This document shows positions 46,298-54,276 of a DNA stretch of 64,000 nt, piece by piece. Numbering within the stretch: the first letter of the stretch is position 1; each line of letters begins with the position of its first letter. The notes beneath the pieces are model-generated. The model was not told where the DNA came from. It saw only the letters and a list, made by a program, of their open reading frames with translations, and ran no database searches. Where the stretch lies: the NCBI GenBank assembly GCA_016180425.1, contig JACPBF010000007.1:26906-90905 (forward strand), in the 5' to 3' direction. The translations under genes and the position numbers were made by a program. The stretch comes from Elusimicrobiota bacterium. Its GTDB lineage: Bacteria; Elusimicrobiota; Elusimicrobia; 2-02-FULL-39-32.

Positions 46298-47695
46298 ATG
46301 AGAAGGCAGAAGAAATTATATGAGTTCCTGCCGCCTGTGTGTTTGGATAAAAAATATGGGATTCCTTTATCTTTTTTAATTTTCTTCTTGTTTTGCGCTT
46401 TCAATCATGCGATAGAAAATCAAGGATTAAATTTTTTGGAATTAGAAAGATTGAGAGAGATTGAACCCTTTGATAGTGAAGATTTAAGCCCTGAAGAACT
46501 GAAAGAATCTAAAAAGTTGGAAGAGTTTAAAAATCATGAAGATTTTTTTTATACTTTTTTTAGTTCAGAGGAAGATGAATTTAATTTAACAAAAGGAGAG
46601 TTAAGTTATGAAACAGCCTCATCTAGAGAAAATTTAAATGGCGCGCTGAAAGATAGGATAAATATAAAAATAAGAAAACCCAATCTGGAATCTGGAATTT
46701 CCAGTTCATTCATAAGAGATCAGGGTTCTGGAAGATTTAGATGGGAGCAAGGCGCTATTGGATATGATTTAAAATCTTCCAGTTTTACTCAAAGAAGTTT
46801 AGTGCAGCAATGTTTGATTGGTCATTACAGAATTCATTTTTTAGAAAATAAGATCAGGGAAAGCTCTTTAGGATCATTAGAGGGGTCTAATCTTAGGGGT
46901 TTTGCTACGCGCTTTGGTTTTAAACCTTTTAGTTTTTCAGCTTTTTTGGGAGGAAATCAAAAAGAAAAAATGCGTGAACTGATAGGCTTTTCTCCTAGAT
47001 TGAGCATTAAGAATTTAGATTTTGGTTCAATTTTTATAATGGAAGATTCTTTTAAAAATAGAACATGGAGCGCTTCGCTTAAGTTTAATGGGTCTGCGCT
47101 CAGTCAAACATTATTTTCTTATTCTTTTTTAAACAGTCCTTTTTTTGGAAATGATTTTTGGAGATTTAGCGTCCATCAAGGTCAAAAAATAGAAGAAAAT
47201 AAATTATTTTTTAATTTTAGAATTAGCAGGAAAAAAACTGATAGGAATTCACTTTATTTTAATATTGGATCAAAGTTTGATTGGGAACTTTCAAGAGGTA
47301 AAAAAATCTTTTTTGGTTTTACCTATGATAGGACTTATTTTTTGAATAAGACCAGAGAAAATATAAAATCACAGATTATTTTTATGCAAAAATTGAGTCA
47401 GAAGATTGAAAGTCAGCTTGGTTTGTCAACCAGTTGGAAAGATTTAGAGAAAAGAGCCCTTAGCCAGACTGCTGATTTTAGACTTACTGTTCAGCCAGTG
47501 AACGGATTAAAGGTTGGGGGAGGATTCAAATGGACTGAGCCTGATTTTTTTATGCCTAAAAATGAGGCAAAAAGTTTTTTTGGGGAATTAAAAGCCGCAT
47601 TGTCCGGAAACCTTGGATTAGTTTTGAAGTGGAAAAACAAAAATTTATCTAAAATGAATCACCAAATTTATTCCAAGATTTCTTATCAGTGGTAA
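46298..47695 (+). CDS. Predicted outer membrane beta-barrel protein, third gene of the surface trio
   Basis: A 465-residue protein. A hydrophobic N-terminal stretch (PLSFLIFFLFCAFNHA) is followed by an acidic helical region (residues 40-95, rich in E/L). From about 110 to the end, alternating strands such as ISSSFIRDQGSGRFRWEQG, LIGHYRIHFLEN and LRGFATRFGFKPFSFSAFLG appear, with C-terminal YSKISYQW ending in Trp, a typical BAM signal. The LIGHYRIHF stretch recalls the barrel of ComEA/HhH-type outer membrane proteins of Bacteroidota, but no helix-hairpin-helix is visible. Start ATG directly follows the motif GCAATATTCGGGTTTAA. Confidence 0.6.
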   Translation: MRRQKKLYEFLPPVCLDKKYGIPLSFLIFFLFCAFNHAIENQGLNFLELERLREIEPFDSEDLSPEELKESKKLEEFKNHEDFFYTFFSSEEDEFNLTKGELSYETASSRENLNGALKDRINIKIRKPNLESGISSSFIRDQGSGRFRWEQGAIGYDLKSSSFTQRSLVQQCLIGHYRIHFLENKIRESSLGSLEGSNLRGFATRFGFKPFSFSAFLGGNQKEKMRELIGFSPRLSIKNLDFGSIFIMEDSFKNRTWSASLKFNGSALSQTLFSYSFLNSPFFGNDFWRFSVHQGQKIEENKLFFNFRISRKKTDRNSLYFNIGSKFDWELSRGKKIFFGFTYDRTYFLNKTRENIKSQIIFMQKLSQKIESQLGLSTSWKDLEKRALSQTADFRLTVQPVNGLKVGGGFKWTEPDFFMPKNEAKSFFGELKAALSGNLGLVLKWKNKNLSKMNHQIYSKISYQW

Positions 47696-47732
47696 AGGCT
47701 TTCCCGTTTTATTTTTTTCGGAAACGACTACT

Positions 47733-47951
47733 CTATGCTGCCCATTTGAGATTAAGCCTCTTATTATGTAGGGCACAGTCACGCAGGTACAGATTGATAA
47801 GGTTTTGGTAAGGCATTCCAACTTTGGTTGCTAACGTCTTAAAGTAGGTCACGGTGCTTTTATCTAAACGAATGGTGATAGGTTTTTTTAATTTGGATAT
47901 GTAGGGATTTCGTACGCCTTTTATTTTTGAAAAATCATAATGCGCTCTCAT
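47733..47951 (-). CDS. brnA: BrnA-like / CopG-type antitoxin
   Basis: A 72-residue protein with a ribbon-helix-helix: KPITIRLDKSTVTYFKTLA then VGMPYQNLINLYLRDCA, which matches antitoxins of the BrnTA/CopG type. A strong Shine-Dalgarno (GGAGGTG, 5 bp before the ATG) overlaps the stop codon of the broken toxin frame in front of it. With its toxin reduced to a stub, it may remain as an orphan regulator or be driven from the vapBC promoter. Confidence 0.82.
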   Translation of the reverse strand: MRAHYDFSKIKGVRNPYISKLKKPITIRLDKSTVTYFKTLATKVGMPYQNLINLYLRDCALHNKRLNLKWAA

Positions 47952-47955
47952 AAAG

Positions 47956-48072
47956 TCACCTCCAGTATTCCTTTGATTCTTGCTTATTCGCTTTTCTAGC
48001 TGAAATGATGCGGATCACCGTATCGTTCATTCTGTGGCAGGAGAATTTTTTCCACTTAAGCAGTAGGCGAGA
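47956..48072 (-). pseudogene. brnT: 3' remnant of a BrnT toxin gene
   Basis: Between vapC and brnA the frame reads 38 codons ending in TGA that overlaps the brnA ribosome site. It contains NDTVIRIISARKANKQESKE, the hallmark end of BrnT ribonucleases (IRIISARKA). The first 50 or so residues, including the catalytic part, are missing and the frame begins directly after the vapC stop codon, so vapBC appears to have replaced them. No start codon or start site is present. Confidence 0.8.
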
Positions 48073-48441
48073 TCATTTCACAACTTCTGCTTTTGAACAT
48101 TTAGCGAAGTCATGGTCCATTGTCATTACTTTGCAATTATGTTCAAGAGCGGTTGCATAAACAATGGAATCCGCCATCGCCAAGTTATATTCCAAGCTGA
48201 TATCTGCTGCGGAAAGGGCAATTTCTTCAGAGACAGGAACCACTTGCGTTTTTAGCATTTGCGCTACAGCCTCAAGCGCATGTTGCTCAGAAATATCCCT
48301 TTTCATTTTTTTATAAACTTCATACAGGACAATGGTTGGCGTAACAACATTTTTTAAATCTTTTAAATAAGAGTAAAACTTTTCGCACTTGCTCCCATTT
48401 GTGAAGAATTCAATCCAGCCTGAAGAGTCTATAAGAATCAT
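48073..48441 (-). CDS. vapC: VapC-family PIN-domain ribonuclease toxin
   Basis: A 122-residue PIN domain. Acidic active-site residues are D5 (MILIDSSGWIEFF), E41 (VLYEVYKKM), D91 (LAMADSIVYATA) and D109 (MTMDHDFAKC), all in the normal positions. It overlaps its antitoxin gene by 4 bp. It cuts RNA, in studied cases tRNA or rRNA; the target cannot be read here. Its 3' end is joined in frame to the brnT remnant. Confidence 0.93.
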   Translation of the reverse strand: MILIDSSGWIEFFTNGSKCEKFYSYLKDLKNVVTPTIVLYEVYKKMKRDISEQHALEAVAQMLKTQVVPVSEEIALSAADISLEYNLAMADSIVYATALEHNCKVMTMDHDFAKCSKAEVVK

Positions 48442-48647
48442 ACCCTATCTTTTTTCTCTCGAATATTCTGCTTGTCCATGCCTTTTGCGAAACCTCTAAA
48501 TTCACTCAACTCTCGGCTGGGAATAAAGGAAATAATACCGCTTTTGACTACCACAATCATCTTTTGACCTTTTTTTAAATGAGTCTTTTCTCTTGCTTCT
48601 TTAGGGATAACCACCTGATACTTTGGCGATATCGTTACTATTCCCAT
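48438..48647 (-). CDS. vapB: VapB-type SpoVT/AbrB antitoxin
   Basis: A 69-residue protein with a swapped-hairpin AbrB domain: VTISPKYQVVIPKEAREKTH followed by LKKGQKMIVVV. The C-terminal tail (ELSEFRGFAKGMDKQNIREK) would wrap the toxin. An AGGT close before the ATG, in the run GGTAAT, is a possible ribosome site. Such pairs repress their own promoter. The 238 bp in front of it show no further gene. Confidence 0.9.
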   Translation of the reverse strand: MGIVTISPKYQVVIPKEAREKTHLKKGQKMIVVVKSGIISFIPSRELSEFRGFAKGMDKQNIREKKDRV

Positions 48648-48885
48648 ATTACCTCCGTTTTACATTTACTTTATCGTTCTAATAATTGTAATACGAATTC
48701 ATTTATCTGTCAAGGGTCTAATAAAAAAATGAACACTATGACTATCTCTCAAGAAACAAATGATTTTTTAAATTTCAAATAAGGATGAATTAGAGTTATT
48801 GCTTTACTAACATTTTTAAAAGATTTAAGATGGGGTTTTCCATCTATTAGTTTTAGCTATGGCTAGAAAAAAGCGGAGAAGTTTG

Positions 48886-49422
48886 TTATGGTTTAGGAGG
48901 GGTTGGCGGGGTTGGGGGAGGGGGAGGCGCTTGCGGCGGTCTTTTATTAATGTCTTTGTAAATATCTTCTGGTTTTAGGTCAGCGAGTTTTCTTTTAAAT
49001 TCATTTAATTCATCTTTGGAGATTGGTTTTAATAGAGGTTCGCATTGTTGAAAGACTGATTCATCCACGAATAGGGGAGCGGAAGCTCTTAAAGCTAGGG
49101 CAATGGAATCTGAAGGACGGGCATCAATTTCTTCAACGTGATTATTTTGTTGCAAATAGATGGAGGCGTAAAAAGTGCTTTCTTTTAGTTCTGTGATCAC
49201 CACTTTTACAATTTTTGATTTCCATAAATTCACAAGGTTGATGATTAAGTCGTGGGTCATGGGACGGGGAAGTTGGATTCGGTTTAAGTGCATGGCAATA
49301 GAGTTGCCTTCAGCCGCTCCAATCCAAATAGGGATGAGGCGGGGCCCTTCAATTTCTTCCAGAACTACTACAAATTGGGATCCCAAGGCGACTAAGGAAT
49401 AAAGATTGACTGGAATCAACAT
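48886..49422 (-). CDS. Bifunctional nuclease (DUF151) family protein with proline-rich tail
   Basis: The BFN domain fills residues 1-140: VVVLEEIEGPRLIPIWIG, EGNSIAMHLN, RPMTHDLI and EIDARPSDSIALALRASAP are classic. Plant and Thermotoga relatives show nuclease or structural activity; the bacterial role is unclear. After the domain comes a short helical region and an unusual end PPQAPPPPPTPPTPPKP, not part of the family. ATG 49422 is chosen; a TTG at 49431 is in frame but has no better context. Confidence 0.87.
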   Translation of the reverse strand: MLIPVNLYSLVALGSQFVVVLEEIEGPRLIPIWIGAAEGNSIAMHLNRIQLPRPMTHDLIINLVNLWKSKIVKVVITELKESTFYASIYLQQNNHVEEIDARPSDSIALALRASAPLFVDESVFQQCEPLLKPISKDELNEFKRKLADLKPEDIYKDINKRPPQAPPPPPTPPTPPKP

Positions 49423-49604
49423 TTTGTGCAAAATAACATTTTTAAACTATGGTGTCAAGCAAACGTCTTGCGCAAGAATTAGCCCATAATTTTATTCTAA
49501 TATTGCTTGAGAGGGAAAATTAAAAATGTTGCCTTGCGAGGTGCGCAGCTATAATTTTTAAACTAACCACTCTTAAATTTTAGATAGGAGTAAATGGTTT
49601 TTTC

Positions 49605-50870
49605 ATGGCTAGAAAATATTTTTTTAATTTCAATCTAAAGGTTTCATTTGCCAAAATAGCATTTTGGTTAAAAAAAATGTTTGTACTATTCTTTTTTTTA
49701 GGCAGTCCTTTCCCTAGAATTTGTTTTAGCCAAACATCTGATTCAGCCCCATCATTAGTTTTATTGGATAAAAATGAAATCCCGATTTTTGAAGATGACG
49801 CGGATTTAGATTCTCTAAAAAAAGGGGTTGAACAGAGTTTGAATTATTATGACGGGCTTCCTAAAGAAACGAACTTTAATTTTGGAAAAGATGTTTATTC
49901 TTTGCAAAGCCTTACGGACAGCTTAAAGTTCTTAAAAAAATATTTGGAGCAGGCGCCAAGCAAAGAAGAATTTTCTAGATTTATTCGCGATCATTTTTTA
50001 ATTTATCGTTCTTGCGGCATGGGCTCAAAGGGGCTGGTCACATTTTCCGCTTATTATGAATATACCCTTTCAGCCTCTCTTAAGGAAGACTCAATTTATA
50101 AAGTTCCGCTCTATGCAAGGCCGCTTGATTTATTAGATGTTTATTTAGAAAATTTTGATCCTAGCAAAAGAGGAGAAAGAATTGTAGGCAGAGCGGATGG
50201 AAAAAATTTGATTCCTTACTATACGCGCCAGGAGATTGATTCTTTTAAGGTTTTAGAAAATAAAAATTTGGAGATCGCCTGGGCAAAAGATCCTTTGGAT
50301 ATTTTATTCTTGCAGATTCAGGGGTCAGGATGGTTAGAAATTAAGGATTCTACAGAGACTTTTCATATTCGTTACGCTGGGGACAATGGCAGAAAATTTA
50401 AGTCTGTTGGGCTTTATCTGATAGAGTCTGGCATGATCCCTAAACAAGAATTTAGCCGTAAAAAAATGGTGGATGTTCTTAGCCAGTTTCCTGAAGAAAA
50501 AAGGCAGGAGGTCTTAAACCAAAATCCTAGATATGTTTTTTTTGAAGTTACTTCTCCCACCACGCCTACCAGAGGATCGCTTTTAGTTTATCTTACCCCA
50601 GGTCGTTCTATTGCCAGTGATCCTAAAGTGTTTCCGCAGGGGGCTTTGGCTTGGTTTAATACGGAAAAATCTGTTTTTGACAGAAAAGGGAAAATCATTG
50701 GCAAAAAGCCTTTAAAGCGTTTTGTGTTAAATCAAGACGAAGGGGGAGCTATTAAAGGGGCTGGCCGCATAGATTTTTTTGTTGGCAGGGGGCAAGAGGC
50801 TCAAAAGATGGCGGAAAGTTTTTGGTCTGAAGGAGAGATTTATTTTTTTATTAAAAAATCATCTCCCTAG
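49605..50870 (+). CDS. mltA: Membrane-bound lytic murein transglycosylase A
   Basis: Cuts peptidoglycan glycan strands with 1,6-anhydro product formation. Signal sequence with hydrophobic core (VLFFFLGSPFPRICFS) at residues about 26-43. The MltA domain shows LFLQIQGSGWLEI, HIRYAGDNGRKFKSVG and the 3D domain ends in KGAGRIDFFVGRG, where the Asp is the predicted catalytic acid (E. coli D308 by homology). Length 421 aa is slightly longer than usual. Second transglycosylase of the window besides mltG. Confidence 0.94.
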   Translation: MARKYFFNFNLKVSFAKIAFWLKKMFVLFFFLGSPFPRICFSQTSDSAPSLVLLDKNEIPIFEDDADLDSLKKGVEQSLNYYDGLPKETNFNFGKDVYSLQSLTDSLKFLKKYLEQAPSKEEFSRFIRDHFLIYRSCGMGSKGLVTFSAYYEYTLSASLKEDSIYKVPLYARPLDLLDVYLENFDPSKRGERIVGRADGKNLIPYYTRQEIDSFKVLENKNLEIAWAKDPLDILFLQIQGSGWLEIKDSTETFHIRYAGDNGRKFKSVGLYLIESGMIPKQEFSRKKMVDVLSQFPEEKRQEVLNQNPRYVFFEVTSPTTPTRGSLLVYLTPGRSIASDPKVFPQGALAWFNTEKSVFDRKGKIIGKKPLKRFVLNQDEGGAIKGAGRIDFFVGRGQEAQKMAESFWSEGEIYFFIKKSSP

Positions 50871-51026
50871 TCCAAATATTTCCTGTCTTTCGCAACTAGA
50901 CTTTCTTAACTGAAATTCTTTTTTTAAACTTTGCAAATAAGCGATAGTCAGATTTTGCTTGAATATCAGAAATTTTTGGAGTCATAAATCACCTTAACGG
51001 TTCAATTTTGAACCCGAATAGTTCGG

Positions 51027-51926
51027 TCAGATTTTATTTGGCAGTTTTTCTCCAAGGAGACCTTCGGGCCTAAAGAGTAAAACTAAAATCAGGATGGCAA
51101 AGGCAAAAATATCTTTCCATTCTGATCCTCCTGGGATATAACCTGCTCCCAGAGATTCTAAAATCCCAATAATTAAACCTCCCAGCACAGCTCCGGTAAT
51201 GTTCCCAATCCCGCCTAATACAGCAGCGGTAAAAGCTTTAATTCCAGGCAGGAATCCCATGTTATATTTTATAGAGCCATAATACATTCCATTTAAAAGT
51301 CCTGCTGCTCCGCCCAAGGCTCCTCCAATTAGAAAAGTGAGGGAGATAATGCCATTGGTATTAATTCCCAGAAGTTCTGCGGTTTCTCTGTCTCCGGCAG
51401 TGGCTCTTAAGGCTTTGCCAAGCCGGGTTTTTTGAATAAAAAATTTTAAAGCGATCATTAAGAAAAGTGAAACAAAAATAATAAAAAGCTGCAGGCTGTT
51501 TATTTCACTTTCTCCTATCTTGAATTGTTTTACTGGAAAAAGTTCTGGATAAGGGAGGGATTGGTTTGAGACCAGTAAAAAGATTAAATTTTGTAAAAAG
51601 ATAGATACGCCAATGGCTGAAATTAAAGGGGCAAGCCTGGAGGCATGCCTTAATGGACGGTAAGCGATTTTTTCAATTAAAAATCCTAAAGCCGCGCTGC
51701 CGGCCATGGCAGCGCTTAGGGATAAAAAAAGTTGTAAAAAAGAGGGAGAATCGTTTATTCCGGGGATAAAAAATAAGCCAAGCGAGATAAAAGCCCCAAC
51801 CATAAAAATTTCTGAATGGGCAAAGTTAATCATCATCAAAATTCCATAGACCAGTGTATAGCCCAGAGAAATTAGGCCGTAAATTGAGCCTAGGGTAATT
51901 CCATTAATGAGCTGCTGAATAAACAT
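51027..51926 (-). CDS. livH: Branched-chain amino acid ABC transporter permease LivH
   Basis: A 299-residue integral membrane protein with about eight segments. The signature YNMGFLPGIKAFTAAVLGGI and the start INGITLGSIYGLISLGYTLV are characteristic of LivH permeases. Its 5' end overlaps the LipM/LplA-like gene by 23 bp. livM, livG and livF, which normally accompany it, do not follow; the convergent mltA gene comes next, so the transporter is incomplete in this window. Confidence 0.94.
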   Translation of the reverse strand: MFIQQLINGITLGSIYGLISLGYTLVYGILMMINFAHSEIFMVGAFISLGLFFIPGINDSPSFLQLFLSLSAAMAGSAALGFLIEKIAYRPLRHASRLAPLISAIGVSIFLQNLIFLLVSNQSLPYPELFPVKQFKIGESEINSLQLFIIFVSLFLMIALKFFIQKTRLGKALRATAGDRETAELLGINTNGIISLTFLIGGALGGAAGLLNGMYYGSIKYNMGFLPGIKAFTAAVLGGIGNITGAVLGGLIIGILESLGAGYIPGGSEWKDIFAFAILILVLLFRPEGLLGEKLPNKI

Positions 51927-52788
51927 TCAGTTTTACTTTAAAAAAATTTTCAAATGATTTTTGAAAAAATTCTAAAGGATCTTTTTTAAATTGAATTTGG
52001 ATAGAGCCTTGATGGAGCGCTGTGGATTGATCTCTAAATTGGGCGCTTCCAACCAGTTTTTTTTCTTGAGAGATAAGATCAAAGCGCACAGGATTATCAA
52101 AACACCAATTTGATTGAATGTTGGGAGAAGGCTCAATTTCTTTCTTAGATTCACAATTTAGAGATTCTATCCGCGCTGGTTTAGTCCTGCTAGAATCAAT
52201 AGCTGGATTTGGATTGAGAGAGATATTTTTTTGGTGAAGTTGATCGTGGTTCACTTTGAGAATATTTTTTTGATCTAAAAGTTTGGACTCAATTCCTAAT
52301 TGAATCATTGTTTTTTGAATCCATTGATGAATGGCGCAATAAGAATCATTAATTTTCCAAGGTATCTCTTGGTCTTCTTTTTTCCAGATTAGGCTAAAAC
52401 AAAGATCGTCTTGATGGAGGACTTTGCCCCCTCCTGTTGGGCGGCGCACCATACTTAAATGTTTGGCGCGGCATTCAAGTTCTGTGGCAAGATCTAATTT
52501 TGCGGTCCTTCCATAAGAAAGACAAGGTTTGTTCCAGCGGTAAAATCTTAAAATAGGAGAGGTTCTCAAAGTTTTAATTTCTTGGAAGAGAATTTTATCT
52601 CGATCCATTGTGGCCTCAGGATCTTCACAGGAGAATTCATGCCAACGCCAGATCGGCGATTTTTGGATTTCAAAGATTGAGTTATAGTTCGTGTCCTCTT
52701 TTTTAGGAACCTGTATCGCCCCTTGAGGGTATAGAGGTTCATTCATGGCGGGAGAAATTAAGGAAGATTCCCGCGTTATTGTTTCCAT
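51904..52788 (-). CDS. LipM/LplA-family lipoate or octanoate protein transferase
   Basis: BPL/LplA/LipB fold. FYRWNKPCLSYGR and the ligand loop RRPTGGGKVLHQDDLCFS are clear. CFDNPVRFDLI and KKLVGSAQFRD carry a Cys at the position of the catalytic Cys of LipM octanoyltransferases and the Lys found in the whole family. Between about residues 165 and 215 there is a polar insertion not expected in the family. With lipA and gcvH in the same operon, transfer of octanoate to GcvH (LipM) is the likeliest job; a scavenging LplA remains possible. It overlaps gcvPB by 13 bp. Confidence 0.85.
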   Translation of the reverse strand: METITRESSLISPAMNEPLYPQGAIQVPKKEDTNYNSIFEIQKSPIWRWHEFSCEDPEATMDRDKILFQEIKTLRTSPILRFYRWNKPCLSYGRTAKLDLATELECRAKHLSMVRRPTGGGKVLHQDDLCFSLIWKKEDQEIPWKINDSYCAIHQWIQKTMIQLGIESKLLDQKNILKVNHDQLHQKNISLNPNPAIDSSRTKPARIESLNCESKKEIEPSPNIQSNWCFDNPVRFDLISQEKKLVGSAQFRDQSTALHQGSIQIQFKKDPLEFFQKSFENFFKVKLNVYSAAH

Positions 52789-54227
52789 TTTAAAATTGGG
52801 TTTCGCGCTGCTAAAACTTCATCTAGTCTTCTTACAGGGGTTGTAAAGGGCCCTTCTTTTAGGGTTTGAGGATTATCTTTCATTTCTTGCGCAATGGTTT
52901 TTAAAGCGCTCACAAAATCTTCCATGCTTTTTTTGGATTCTGTTTCTGTGGGTTCAATCATCATTGCTTCCGGCACAATTAAGGGAAAATAGATGGTGGG
53001 AGCATAGAACCCATAATCCAAAAGGCGTTTCACAATGTCTAAAGTTTTAATTCCATCTTTCGCGTATCGGCTTCCAGAGAGAACAGATTCGTGCATGCAG
53101 GTTTCTGGCACAAAAGGGGGAAAAAGATCTTTTAATTGGCTTAGGAGATAATTGGCATTTAAAATCGCATTCTCACTTACATCTTTAAGTCCGTCATGTC
53201 CTAAGCTTACTATATAAGTATAAGCTCGAACCAGAGCTCCTGTATTTCCAAAAAAAGCTCGAACCTGTCCAATGGCGCTTTCAGATTCCAACATGATTTT
53301 AAATTTGTCTTTTTCTTTTAATATCCTTGGGGTGGGTAAAAATTTTGATAATTTTTGAATGACGCCTACAGGGCCTGCTCCTGGACCGCCTCCGCCATGG
53401 GGCACGCTAAAAGTTTTATGCAGATTTAAATGCATAATATCAAATCCAAGTTTTGCAGGTTCTGCTAAGCCAACCAAGGCATTAAAGTTAGCTCCATCCA
53501 TGTAGAGCAGGGCTCCAACCTCATGCGCAAGTTTGGATATTTCTAAAATTTGATCTTCAAAAAGTCCTAAAGTATTCGGGCAAGTAACCATGACTAATGC
53601 CACATTTTTATCCAAAACATTTTTCAAAGCGTCAATGTCAATTCTTCCTCTTTTATTAGAGGGCACAGACTTTATGGAGTATCCTGCAATCTTACCGCTT
53701 GCAGGGTTTGTGCCATGGGCGCTGTCTGGGACTAAAACTTTAGTTCTATTTTCACCTAAGGTTTTAAAATATTTTTTTGCAACTAAAAGCCCTGTTAATT
53801 CTCCTTGCGCCCCAGCAGCAGGGTGCAGGCTGAACGCGTCCATGCCTGTTAGCTCACAAAGCATTTTTTCTAAATTCCAAAGCAGTTCCAGGGTTCCTTC
53901 AAGATGAGATTCATCTTGATAAGGGTGCGCGTCTGTAAAACCAGCAAGGCTGGAAGTTTTTTCATTAATTTTAGGATTGTATTTCATGGTGCAAGAGCCC
54001 AGTGGATAGAAGTTCGTATCTGCTGAAAAATTGAGCTGGGAAAGCCGAGTGAAATGGCGCACAATATCGAATTCCGATACTTCTGGCAGGCACGGCAGTT
54101 TTTTCCTTAAAAATTTGGCTGGGATCAGTTGTTCAATTTCAGGACTTTGCTCATCGCAAGCAGGAAATTCTAAAGCGCGCCTATCCCGAACGCTTAATTC
54201 AAAAATAAGAGGTTCTTGCGGGTTCAT
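52776..54227 (-). CDS. gcvPB: Glycine dehydrogenase (decarboxylating) subunit 2
   Basis: PLP-carrying half of the two-subunit P-protein. The PLP Lys is K271 in HLNLHKTFSVPHGGGGPG. NFYPLGSCTMKYNPK, HPAAGAQGELTGL and ANFNALVGLA are hallmarks. Length 483 aa is normal for split P-protein. 50 bp separate it from gcvPA, and within the gap lies one copy of the TTTGTCGGACACC hairpin. Confidence 0.96.
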   Translation of the reverse strand: MNPQEPLIFELSVRDRRALEFPACDEQSPEIEQLIPAKFLRKKLPCLPEVSEFDIVRHFTRLSQLNFSADTNFYPLGSCTMKYNPKINEKTSSLAGFTDAHPYQDESHLEGTLELLWNLEKMLCELTGMDAFSLHPAAGAQGELTGLLVAKKYFKTLGENRTKVLVPDSAHGTNPASGKIAGYSIKSVPSNKRGRIDIDALKNVLDKNVALVMVTCPNTLGLFEDQILEISKLAHEVGALLYMDGANFNALVGLAEPAKLGFDIMHLNLHKTFSVPHGGGGPGAGPVGVIQKLSKFLPTPRILKEKDKFKIMLESESAIGQVRAFFGNTGALVRAYTYIVSLGHDGLKDVSENAILNANYLLSQLKDLFPPFVPETCMHESVLSGSRYAKDGIKTLDIVKRLLDYGFYAPTIYFPLIVPEAMMIEPTETESKKSMEDFVSALKTIAQEMKDNPQTLKEGPFTTPVRRLDEVLAARNPILKWKQ

Positions 54228-54238
54228 ACTTGTTTTCC

Positions 54239-54270
54239 TTTGTCGGACACCGCATCCCCTTCCTGGGTGT
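54239..54270 (+). repeat. Dispersed hairpin sequence, copy 2 (TTTGTCGGACACC)
   Basis: The first 18 bases match 44213-44230 at 17 positions; ACACC (54247-54251) can pair with GGTGT (54266-54270). It fills most of the gap between gcvPA and gcvPB, in reverse orientation to that operon. A truncated form (TTTCCTTTGTCGG-like) is at 60658-60668. Likely a family of short palindromic repeats. Confidence 0.5.
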
Positions 54271-54276
54271 GGACTA

